A stretch of DNA of 29,384 nucleotides from JABSOG01 sp041583135 (GTDB lineage Bacteria > Pseudomonadota > Gammaproteobacteria > Enterobacterales > Alteromonadaceae), in assembly GCA_041583135.1 (NCBI GenBank), contig JBFHGJ010000069.1, positions 1 through 29,384 on the forward strand, given 5' to 3'. This document shows positions 22,907 through 29,384 of this stretch, piece by piece. The first letter of the stretch is position 1. Each line of letters opens with the position of its first letter. The notes below the pieces were generated by a model that saw nothing but the letters and a program-made list of their open reading frames with translations, did not search any database and was not told where the DNA came from. The translations under genes and the position numbers were made by a program.

Positions 22907-23413
22907 ATGATGCGACTTTTTAGGCAATTAGAGGTGGGGTTGCTGGCATTTGGGGCTTTTTTTTCACTAAACGCCGGGGCTGATGACCTCATTGGTGTTT
23001 GGTATTGCGGCCCCTATGAAATGAAAAGTGGTGATATGGCCATTCGCACCAAAGAGCAAAAGCACTATCGCGTTGACGGCAGTTATAGTGAGATTGCAAT
23101 CAGTACAGTGCGTTTTGGCTCTGGTGTGGTCACCACTATGAAAATGCGCTTGGACGGCCGCTGGCAGCAACAAGCAGATGAGGTCACTGTTCAATTTGAT
23201 AAAGCGACCTTTTTATCGTCTGACAATCCGAACTACACCATTGCCATGGGGCAACTGCAGGCCGACAGTCAAATGGCGAAGAAGAACTGGGCTAAGTCAC
23301 TGGTTTTGGTGTTAGGGGACAAAATGATGTATCGGCCAATTGATGCGATGTACAAAGAGACTGAGGTCGAAGTACGCTGTATCAACCCGGTGGCGGGATC
23401 TGGATTGCAGTAG
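22907..23413 (+). CDS. Secreted hypothetical protein
   Basis: The protein has 168 residues with a signal peptide (about 1-25, LLAFGAFFSLNAGADD). The mature part begins LIGVWYCGPYEMKSGDMAIRT and alternates hydrophobic and polar residues (VVTTMKMRLDGRWQQQADEVTVQFD), which suggests a beta-barrel or lipocalin-like fold. One Cys near the N-terminus and one near the C-terminus (VRCINP) may pair. The pattern of a G-x-W near the start is shared with small lipocalin-like domains, but I cannot name the family. The start codon is either of two adjacent ATGs, preceded by GGTGA. A DUF2750 gene follows after 63 bp. Confidence 0.7.
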   Translation: MMRLFRQLEVGLLAFGAFFSLNAGADDLIGVWYCGPYEMKSGDMAIRTKEQKHYRVDGSYSEIAISTVRFGSGVVTTMKMRLDGRWQQQADEVTVQFDKATFLSSDNPNYTIAMGQLQADSQMAKKNWAKSLVLVLGDKMMYRPIDAMYKETEVEVRCINPVAGSGLQ

Positions 23414-23476
23414 TCTGCACATGCACGGGCGGTAAAACTATAGTATTATCCGAGATCCAACACATAGGATTGCTAC

Positions 23477-23857
23477 ATGAATAAAACCTCAGACGATACC
23501 CTTAGGGCCCTTGCGGATCTGAACGGTGAACAGCGTTATAAATATATGATCAAATCCGCCTTGGAAAATGAGCAGATTTGGATCCTTGCCGATGAAGACG
23601 GTTGCGTGATGCTCAACACCCAAGATGAAGATTGCGTGCCTATTTGGCCACATGAAGAAGCCGCTTTAGCGTGGGCCAACGGCCAATGGAAAGACTGTAA
23701 GCCGACTGCCATTGCGTTAAAAAAGTGGCTGCAAGATTGGACACCGGGATTAATTGAAGATGATTTGGCATTGGCGGTATTTCCAAATGCTGAGGAAGAA
23801 GGTTTGGTGATCTATCCTGATGAATTGGATTTTGCCCTCAAACGCAAGATGGGCTAG
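23477..23857 (+). CDS. DUF2750 family protein
   Basis: This cytosolic protein has 126 residues with AGGATT ahead of ATG 23477. It matches the DUF2750 pattern: NGEQRYKYMIKSALENEQIWILADEDG, VPIWPHEEAALAWANGQWKDC, then LEKWL-like (here LKKWLQDWTPGL) and AVFPNAEEEGLVIYPDELDFAL. The family is common in proteobacteria and has no known function. No membrane segment or enzyme motif is present. It lies 70 bp ahead of the ATPase gene; co-transcription is possible. Confidence 0.85.
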   Translation: MNKTSDDTLRALADLNGEQRYKYMIKSALENEQIWILADEDGCVMLNTQDEDCVPIWPHEEAALAWANGQWKDCKPTAIALKKWLQDWTPGLIEDDLALAVFPNAEEEGLVIYPDELDFALKRKMG

Positions 23858-23927
23858 CTCGTTGTTAATGAAGATCAAAAAAGCTATGCTTCAGCTAATG
23901 CAATTTATTGTCTTTTAAGGTTTTTTA

Positions 23928-25028
23928 ATGAGCACGTCACTGGATAAGTTAACCATCAAAGGGTTTAAGTCAATTGATGAGTTAGTGGACTTTGAGTTAA
24001 AAGCGCTTAATCTGATCATTGGTGCTAATGGTGCTGGAAAGAGCAATTTTATTTCATTTTTTAAGATGCTTCGAGCTTTGATTGATGGGCATTTGAATCG
24101 CTACATTAGAGATAGTGGCGGTGCGTCGGACTTAATGTTCAATGGCCTTAAAGTGACAAAGAGAATGCATTTTAAGGCCAATTTTGGTGTTCGGGGTTTT
24201 CGCTTCGACTTGGTAGCGACGCCTAAAAATGCTTGCGCAATTGAAAACGAAGCTCGGTTTTATGAAAATAGTGGCTGGTGGCCTCTTGGTGATAATGACC
24301 AAGGCATTTCTAACATGGTGCAAGAGGTCAAAAATAAAGACCGTGACGGCATTTATTCAAAACCTGTGCTAGAAGCCATTGCATCGTGGCAAATTTACCA
24401 TTTTCATGATACCAGCGCGACCGCTGCAATGCGTGGATATGAAATCGTTCAAGATAACCGAGTGCTAAGAACAGATGCCGCCAACATAGCGGCATTTTTA
24501 CTTCATCTAAAACAGCAGAATCTCGGCGCTTATGTAGATATTGTTAATGCAGTTTCAATGGTGATCCCCTTTTTCGATGACTTTATATTAGAACCTAGGC
24601 AAAGCGGCGCTAAAACTGAGGTTAATTTAAGTTGGCGACAAAAAGGCTCAGATTATCCAATGCAGCCCTATCATTTATCTGATGGCTCTATTCGTTTTAT
24701 CTGCCTTGCCACTGCATTACTTCAACCTAATCCGCCTTCTACCATCATTATTGATGAGCCTGAACTTGGTTTGCACCCAGCGGCTATCGCCATGCTTGCT
24801 GAATTGATAGAGGTTGCCTCTACGAGTACTCAGGTGGTCGTTGCGACCCAATCGCCAGCTTTAGTGGACCACTTTGCCTTAGAGCATATTATTGTTGCCA
24901 ATCGTGAGAATGGGCGCTCAATCTTTAAGCGCTTAGATGAAAAAGACTTCTCTGTGTGGTTAGAACAATATTCGGTAGGGGAGTTGTGGACTAAGAATGT
25001 CATTGCAGGTGGGCCTACCTATGAGTAA
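23928..25028 (+). CDS. ABC-type AAA ATPase (RecF/OLD-like), first gene of a putative defence pair
   Basis: The protein has 366 residues. It begins with LTIKGFKSIDELVDFELKALNLIIGANGAGKSN, the usual opening of SMC/RecF/OLD-type ATPases (AAA_21), with Walker A GANGAGKS (32-39). After a middle region of about 200 residues come the ABC signature LSDGSIRF (about 250), Walker B IIIDEPELGLHP (about 272-283) and the switch segment VVVATQSPALVDHF. All motifs are intact, so it should bind and hydrolyse ATP, probably as a dimer. The stop codon overlaps the next gene (ATGAGTAA), a strong sign of coupled translation. Such ATPases with a TOPRIM-type partner form anti-phage systems (OLD, PARIS). No SD stronger than AAGG was seen ahead of the ATG. 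Confidence 0.9.
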   Translation: MSTSLDKLTIKGFKSIDELVDFELKALNLIIGANGAGKSNFISFFKMLRALIDGHLNRYIRDSGGASDLMFNGLKVTKRMHFKANFGVRGFRFDLVATPKNACAIENEARFYENSGWWPLGDNDQGISNMVQEVKNKDRDGIYSKPVLEAIASWQIYHFHDTSATAAMRGYEIVQDNRVLRTDAANIAAFLLHLKQQNLGAYVDIVNAVSMVIPFFDDFILEPRQSGAKTEVNLSWRQKGSDYPMQPYHLSDGSIRFICLATALLQPNPPSTIIIDEPELGLHPAAIAMLAELIEVASTSTQVVVATQSPALVDHFALEHIIVANRENGRSIFKRLDEKDFSVWLEQYSVGELWTKNVIAGGPTYE

Positions 25029-25701
25029 CTTTATTGAGGTTATGGCCATTGTAGAGGGGAAAACCGAGCAAGTTTTTATTGAGCAAGTATTGCAACCTTA
25101 TCTTGCTCAAAAGCAAATCTATCTCTTTGCCACTCAGGTTAGTAAAAAAGGACAAAAAGGTGGTGATGTCAGATTTGAACGGGTCAAAAATGATCTTGGA
25201 CTTCATTTAAAGCAGCGCTCTGAGACCTATGTTACTACTTTTGTCGATTATTATGGCACCTTTGATTGGCCGGGCCTTGGTGAGATATCACCTCAAGCAA
25301 CGCCTGAGCAAATTGCACGAACAATCAATCGAGCAACAAAGAATCGAGTTGTTGAGCTTTTTGCAGAGCAGCAAGCGCAGAGCCGGTTTATCCCTTATAT
25401 AGCCATACATGAATTTGAAGCGTTATTATTTAGCGATGAGCAAATACTTGCCAAAGTGCTTGGTATTTCTGCCGACCAAGTTCATGCAGTGATTGATGCG
25501 AGTGGCGAGCCTGAGGCAATCAATAATAGCCCTGAAACCGCACCTTCAAAGCGACTCGATGGCTGGTCTTCACGAGGCAAGTTTCAGAAAACCTCAACGG
25601 GTATTGCTATTGCCAAAGAAATTGGTATTGAAAAAATGCGTCAGCACTGTGGTCAATTTAATCATTGGCTTGAGCGTCTGGAAGCTTTGGTTAGTCAATG
25701 A
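25021..25701 (+). CDS. DUF4276 protein, putative TOPRIM-like effector partner of the ATPase
   Basis: The protein has 226 residues. The start is ATG 25021 (MSNFIEVMAIVEG), overlapping the ATPase stop by 8 nt with GGTGGG upstream; ATG 24997 would add eight residues without a better site. The DUF4276 pattern is present: VEGKTEQVFIEQVL (Glu 12), FVDYYGTF (Asp, about 76), ARFIPYIAIHEFEALLFSD-type segment (here RFIPYIAIHEFEALLFSD) and PSKRL near the C-terminus. An early Glu after a beta-strand and a later Asp resemble a TOPRIM nuclease fold, so a nuclease or tRNA/DNA-targeting effector is plausible, though unproven. The pair is followed by unusual repeat DNA, with no further gene for over 1 kb. Confidence 0.85.
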   Translation: MSNFIEVMAIVEGKTEQVFIEQVLQPYLAQKQIYLFATQVSKKGQKGGDVRFERVKNDLGLHLKQRSETYVTTFVDYYGTFDWPGLGEISPQATPEQIARTINRATKNRVVELFAEQQAQSRFIPYIAIHEFEALLFSDEQILAKVLGISADQVHAVIDASGEPEAINNSPETAPSKRLDGWSSRGKFQKTSTGIAIAKEIGIEKMRQHCGQFNHWLERLEALVSQ

Positions 25702-25808
25702 TTTATTGGTTAATTTACAAGTCTGTAGCACACATTTAAATGCTTTCAAAGTCAATTATATGAAGGTGCTATGAAGTCAATTGGCGAGATAAACACCGCC
25801 GGACCCTC

Positions 25809-26019
25809 GCAGCTACGTAGTTGCCGATAATTTCAACAAGACTAATAAAAGTTAGCTGGAACCCAAATTTTTATTAGCTCAGTCGAGATCTCGGTTTTAC
25901 TCGTAACTGCGAGTATCCGAACCTTCCATGTATCGTGCGATTCCTTTTCCCTCAAAACATAGTCTTATTGACTTTCCCACTGGCCAGCACCGTGGCCTAC
26001 AGCCTTAACCGTAGGCCAC
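25809..26019. other. Cluster of inverted repeats, possible structured RNA
   Basis: Five dyads lie within 211 bp: GCAGCTAC/GTAGTTGC (25809-25824), CTAATAAAA/TTTTATTAG (25842-25850 and 25869-25877), CGAGATCTCG (25884-25893), ACTCG/CGAGT (25899-25914), and GTGGCCTAC/GTAGGCCAC (25992-26000 and 26011-26019, 10-nt loop). No coding frame is present. It could be a small structured RNA made with the ATPase/DUF4276 operon, or the folded end of a mobile element. Confidence 0.4.
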
Positions 26020-26119
26020 CAGTGATACTGCCATTACAGCTCCTTTTTCCGCATTCCTTTGTGACAAATTTCCTTTTCCCAACATCCTTATAATCACTGC
26101 TCCTAAGCTCTTGAACCTT

Positions 26120-26482
26120 ATGCGCTTACAACTTCCTTCAAACAACTTCCCAATGCGCTTACAGCTTCCTTTTAACAACTTCCCAATGCGCTTACCGCTT
26201 CCTTTTAACAACTTCCCAATGCGCTTACAGCTTCCTTTTAACAACTTCCTAATGCGCTTACAGCTTCCTTTTAACAACTTCCCAATGCGCTTACCGCTTC
26301 CTTTTTACAACTTCCTAATGCGCTTACCGCTTCCTTTTTACAACTTCCCAATGCGCTTACAGCTTCCTTTTAACAACTTCCCAATGCGCTTACAGCTTCC
26401 TTTTAACAACTTCCCAATGCGCTTACCGCTTCCTTTTTACAACTTCTCGATGCGCTTACAGCTTCCTTTTAACAACTTCCTT
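26120..26482. repeat. 33-bp tandem array, 11 contiguous copies
   Basis: Eleven copies start at 26120 and then every 33 bp (26153, 26186, ... 26450). The unit begins ATGCGCTTACAGCTTCC and ends AACAACTTCC plus two variable bases. Internal variation is limited mainly to three positions (CAG/CCG, AAC/TAC, CCA/CTA); the first and last copies are the most diverged, as expected for an array growing by slippage or unequal exchange. Each unit holds two CTTCC motifs. There are no unique spacers, so it is not CRISPR. Confidence 0.95.
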
Positions 26483-26869
26483 TTTAGCAACATCTTTCCT
26501 TATGACGACAGTTCAAGAGCGTTATTACTACTGCAACATTGCTTCAATGTCGTTGTGATGGTGTGTATATTACTGAACTGGGGCAAACTTGGTTATTAAT
26601 TAAAAGCCAATATTTATAAATTATGCGCCTAAAAAATAAAGTAATTATAAAACAGTTGGTTAGGTTTTATTTTTGGCGCGTTAAAGCAAAGGAATAGCAA
26701 ATTTTTTCACTAATGGCTGAAATTTTACAGTGACTTTTTGGTTTAAAAACAGGTCTTTTTTGGCGTGTTTTTAGACGATTTAATCACTGTGGCGGATATT
26801 TGATAATGCACCGAGTTCGATACATTGAAGTGTTGTTGGGCAGTGATTAGGCCGCCCAAACTCTATTCC

Positions 26870-28885
26870 CTATATTTTGAACTTGGACAGTTTGTTCAAC
26901 AACGCTTTTGACTGTGCTTCGGTTGATTGGCTGCGGTTTGACTGAGCAATAGATTTGTCTACGGTTTCGCTGGCTATCTCATCTATAGCGACGATAAGAC
27001 GACTCATTTGCGCGGTGGTTTGCGATTGTTGCGAAATGTTCGATGAGATCTCCACCATATCTTGCTCTAAGGTTGTCATCGCACTGAGCATGTCTTGAAA
27101 GATTGGCACCGTCTGCAAAGTATAAGTGGTGCATTGCTCGGCGCCACCTTGATTTTTGTTCATTGCCGCAACGGCACTTTGCGCCTTGTGTTGGAGGGTT
27201 TCAACTATATTGTGAATGTGTCTGGTGGACTCCTGCGTGCGTGAGGCAAGGTTTCGCACCTCATCGGCTACCACGGCAAATCCTCGGCCTTGTTCGCCGG
27301 CTCTGGCGGCTTCAATGGCGGCATTAAGGGCCAGCAGGTTGGTTTGCTCGGCGATGGCCCTGATGACTTCAACGACTTCACCGATGTTGATGGTTTCATT
27401 TTCAAGGGCTTGTATCACCTCTGTGGTCTGCGCGGTCTGATTGGCCATTTGCGACATTTGTTCACTGGCGTTGCGAATGCGCTCAACCCCAGCGGCGACA
27501 CCATCACGAGTGTTGGAGGCGATGGTTGAAACATTACCTGCGCGCTCGGCGACATAGCGTGCCGACTGGTCCATTTCGGTAGAAGCGCTGGCAACGCTGT
27601 CGAGCTGGTTTTTCTGTTGTTCGACCAATTGTTTGGCTTCATAGGTTGATTGGAGCGCCGCGCTGGCTTGTTGATTGATTTGTTCGGCGGTTTGCGATGA
27701 ATCGGCAACCAAGGCTTGGATTTTGGCAACAAAGGCATTGAAGGCGTTGGCCAGTTGGCCAATTTCGTCTAAGCGTTTCATTTCAATTCTTTGAGTTAAG
27801 TCGGCACTGCCTTGGCTGATATCGACCATGGCGTCCTGCACTTGTGCCAGCGGTTTAAGCTGCCAGCGAGTATAGGCCCAGACAAAAAGACCCAGAGCAA
27901 TACAAAATAGTAGAATCGATAGCATGTTTTGCTCAACCTCCGAACTGACGGCCGCGTCAATGGCCTGTTGCGGGAGCATCACGGCAATACTCCAGTGAAC
28001 TTCAGGTACATCACGATCGAATTTACGCATAAACACGCGGTAGGGCTGGTTTTGCCAGCTCAGTTCATGCTCCAGTTTGCGCTTGTCATCGAACGATTGC
28101 CACAATTGGGCAAAACCCGAGGCGCCAAATTCACCGTAAACTGAATCAATGGCTTTAGCCTCAAGCACCTCGACACCTTTTTTCTGCATTTGGCTTTCCA
28201 TCTTAGGAAAGCTCACCATCAGCCCTGAGTCGCTCAGCACAAACACCTCGAGTCCAGGAAAGCTGCTTTGCAGCGCTGCCAGCTCCTGATTGACCTCCTG
28301 CAAGTCCAAATCCAAACCGACGGTGCCGATAAGCTGTTGCTGGGCATCAAACAGCGGCGCACGAAAAGTCATTAAAAACTTACCGTCATTATCGCGGTAG
28401 GGGTCGTTGACGTAGTGGTTCATTTGCGCCAAAAATTCCTGCCAAAATGGCCGTTTGTTGATGTAGTAATCCGGGTCTTCGGTTTTACGCTCTTGATCGA
28501 AATACTCCCAAGTTGCGGTGGTGGTAAAAAATAGATTAACCAATGATGGGTCTAACGTTTTTAAGTGCCTGAAATAAGCGGCTACCGGCGCCAACTGTTG
28601 ATGGTCGGCAAAGGCAACCTCTCTATTTTGAATCGACGCAATGGCTTGTTTGGTGGCCGGGTGGGTGAAGATGGCGTCGAGTTGGTTGTTGCGGCTATAG
28701 AGCAAGTTATTAAGCTTATCTTGCAACTGATTGAGCATACGGTTGACTTCCAACTGCAAGGCGGCATTGGAGTCGCGGTCTACCTGATAAACCTTGATAC
28801 TGGCCGAGACGATGGAAAACGTGATCAAGGCTAAGAGGATCCCAAAGATAAACTGCCTGATCAGACTACGGCGAATAAAGCTCAT
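26870..28885 (-). CDS. Methyl-accepting chemotaxis protein with dCache sensor
   Basis: The protein has 671 residues from ATG 28883-28885 (MSFIRRSLIR), with GGGAG 8 nt upstream; a start at 28906 would add seven residues. TM1 is at about 6-28, followed by a periplasmic double-Cache domain of about 285 residues with YYINKRPFW (140-148), DPYRD (161-165) and GTVGLDLDL (Asp about 192). That set is reminiscent of dCache domains that bind small organic ligands, often amino acids, but the ligand is not certain. TM2, HAMP (about 340-395) and the signalling domain follow, with IAEQTNLLALNAAIEAARAG and GRGFAVVADEVRNLASRT. An 18-bp palindrome precedes the gene. Confidence 0.93.
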   Translation of the reverse strand: MSFIRRSLIRQFIFGILLALITFSIVSASIKVYQVDRDSNAALQLEVNRMLNQLQDKLNNLLYSRNNQLDAIFTHPATKQAIASIQNREVAFADHQQLAPVAAYFRHLKTLDPSLVNLFFTTTATWEYFDQERKTEDPDYYINKRPFWQEFLAQMNHYVNDPYRDNDGKFLMTFRAPLFDAQQQLIGTVGLDLDLQEVNQELAALQSSFPGLEVFVLSDSGLMVSFPKMESQMQKKGVEVLEAKAIDSVYGEFGASGFAQLWQSFDDKRKLEHELSWQNQPYRVFMRKFDRDVPEVHWSIAVMLPQQAIDAAVSSEVEQNMLSILLFCIALGLFVWAYTRWQLKPLAQVQDAMVDISQGSADLTQRIEMKRLDEIGQLANAFNAFVAKIQALVADSSQTAEQINQQASAALQSTYEAKQLVEQQKNQLDSVASASTEMDQSARYVAERAGNVSTIASNTRDGVAAGVERIRNASEQMSQMANQTAQTTEVIQALENETINIGEVVEVIRAIAEQTNLLALNAAIEAARAGEQGRGFAVVADEVRNLASRTQESTRHIHNIVETLQHKAQSAVAAMNKNQGGAEQCTTYTLQTVPIFQDMLSAMTTLEQDMVEISSNISQQSQTTAQMSRLIVAIDEIASETVDKSIAQSNRSQSTEAQSKALLNKLSKFKI

Positions 28886-28911
28886 CCGCTCACTCCCAAA
28901 TTGCAAAAGAA

Positions 28912-28929
28912 TTTATTGTATACAATAAA
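28912..28929. promoter_or_regulatory. Perfect 18-bp palindrome ahead of the dCache chemoreceptor
   Basis: TTTATTGTATACAATAAA reads the same on both strands and ends 27 bp ahead of the chemoreceptor start. The core TTGTATACAA also occurs at 12326-12335. The TTGT-n2-ACAA half sites resemble operators of GntR/FadR-type repressors. Confidence 0.55.
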
Positions 28930-29025
28930 AGCAAAAAATAGCAATAGGGCTAAATAGGGTCAAAGCCAAAGTACTAAGGTAATGATAGAGGTGTTTTCAG
29001 TTTTAATTGGTAGCCTGATTTGCAT

Positions 29026-29229
29026 TCAGCTTTGCTGATTCAAAGAATTCGTGATAATCCGGGGGGGATCATATTCCCTAGAATCTTCGATTCGACTATT
29101 GGCTTCCTCTATCTGATAAGGAAATCTCAGAATTTTAAACATCAATTCATCGTTTGATAGGGATTGCCATTCTACGTTGATAGTCAAAGGTTCAAAATGA
29201 GGGTTGATACTTGAGTGAACTTTTTAGTT
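29026..29229 (-). pseudogene. Possible coding remnant
   Basis: A minus-strand frame runs from just after a TAA (29228-29230) to TGA 29026-29028 with no good start. The translated text looks protein-like: HFEPLTINVEWQSLSNDELM, then a helical stretch rich in Glu, Arg and Ile (ILRFPYQIEEANSRIEDSRE). A run of seven G codes for a Pro pair and could mark a frameshift. It may be the tail of a decayed gene. No family was recognised. Confidence 0.25.
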
Positions 29230-29315
29230 CTGAATATAGTGCGTAATTTGCCGAGTTGTTGGGAATATAGATAACTATGTGGTGCTTTATTTATGGGAGC
29301 TGTTGTTGGGCATTC

Positions 29316-29384
29316 TCACACCAAAACAAAAATCACAGGCATAACAATACCGGCCACCACAAATAGGCCGCGCTTTGACCAAAC
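29316..29384 (-). CDS. C-terminus of a membrane protein (cut by window edge)
   Basis: On the minus strand the frame is open from the window edge to TGA 29316-29318 and encodes VWSKRGLFVVAGIVMPVIFVLV. A positively charged turn followed by a 17-residue hydrophobic helix at the very C-terminus is typical of a final transmembrane segment. The rest of the gene lies outside the window, so identity is unknown, and a chance frame of 22 codons cannot be excluded. Confidence 0.35.
   Translation of the reverse strand, partial: VWSKRGLFVVAGIVMPVIFVLV

Larger units (their letters stand above)
25702..26869. other. Non-coding block with structured element and tandem array
   Basis: This gap of 1168 bp between the DUF4276 gene and the dCache chemoreceptor holds no convincing gene. 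From left to right it has a cluster of dyads (25809-26019), a pyrimidine-rich stretch with degenerate copies of the repeat core (26030-26119), the 33-bp tandem array (26120-26482), then an AT-rich tail. The 162-codon plus-strand frame over the array is explained by the repeat length being a multiple of three. Confidence 0.6.
28886..29315. other. Upstream region of the dCache chemoreceptor
   Basis: This region of 430 bp contains the palindrome at 28912-28929 and a minus-strand open frame without a start (29026-29229). The rest is AT-rich. A run of seven G (29061-29067) falls inside the open frame. No RNA gene was recognised. Confidence 0.4.

Noticed and set aside
25992..26019. Integron attC site
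   Set aside because: The GTGGCCTAC/GTAGGCCAC stem lacks the GTTRRRY/RYYYAAC core pairs of attC, and no integrase is present.
26005..26277. Minus-strand repeat protein across the tandem array
   Set aside because: One common repeat variant makes a stop in this frame, so it covers only part of the array; the open frame follows from the repeat length being a multiple of three.
26120..26482. CRISPR array
   Set aside because: The 33-bp units are directly contiguous with no unique spacers, and there are no cas genes in the window.

Overview
The window looks like a chromosomal segment of a marine gammaproteobacterium, most likely of the order Alteromonadales (Shewanella-like or a relative). The evidence is an NhaD-type sodium/proton antiporter, two large chemoreceptors (one with a periplasmic haem c motif), a secreted di-haem peroxidase-like cytochrome, an FNR/CRP-like site, YdcH, DUF2750 and DksA-like proteins, and GTAG-type REP hairpins. 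No rRNA, tRNA, CRISPR array or prophage module was seen. The genus cannot be fixed from sequence reading alone.

Layout. 1-502: right end of an IS5-family element, whose insertion cut a small membrane-protein gene (503-706, minus strand). 1034-1756: membrane-anchored XRE regulator. 1908-6590, all minus strand: thioredoxin-fold lipoprotein, secreted Sel1-repeat protein, secreted polysaccharide deacetylase, then a BlaI-type repressor overlapping a BlaR1-like M56 protease fused to an M23 peptidase domain. A dyad operator lies inside a good promoter ahead of the repressor. 6831-10160: four unrecognised small proteins and a REP pair. 10248-12142: RNA ligase plus HD-phosphatase/polynucleotide kinase, an RNA end-healing and sealing cassette. 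12491-14438: cold-shock protein with a long leader, and NhaD. 14749-16200: secreted alpha/beta hydrolase with an N-terminal PKD-like domain. 16402-19801: haem c chemoreceptor divergent from the di-haem cytochrome, with an FNR-like site between them. 19858-21333: Dps, DksA-like and YdcH proteins. 21377-23857: CNNM/CBS membrane protein, DUF2892, a secreted small protein and DUF2750.

23928-25701 holds an overlapping pair, an SMC/RecF-like ABC ATPase and a DUF4276 (predicted TOPRIM-like) protein, with the architecture of an OLD- or PARIS-like defence module. It is followed by about 1.1 kb of non-coding DNA. That stretch contains a cluster of inverted repeats (25809-26019) and an 11-copy, 33-bp tandem array (26120-26482). 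A dCache chemoreceptor (26870-28885) comes next, with a perfect 18-bp palindrome just upstream. The right edge holds a possible coding remnant and the C-terminus of a membrane protein.

The most interesting items are the ATPase/DUF4276 pair with its odd 3' neighbourhood, and the ligase/HD-Pnk cassette, whose junction carries an A7 slippery run placing the second gene in the -1 frame. Next come the BlaI-controlled M56-M23 fusion, the haem-sensing chemoreceptor beside a di-haem cytochrome, and REP hairpins whose stems show compensatory changes.
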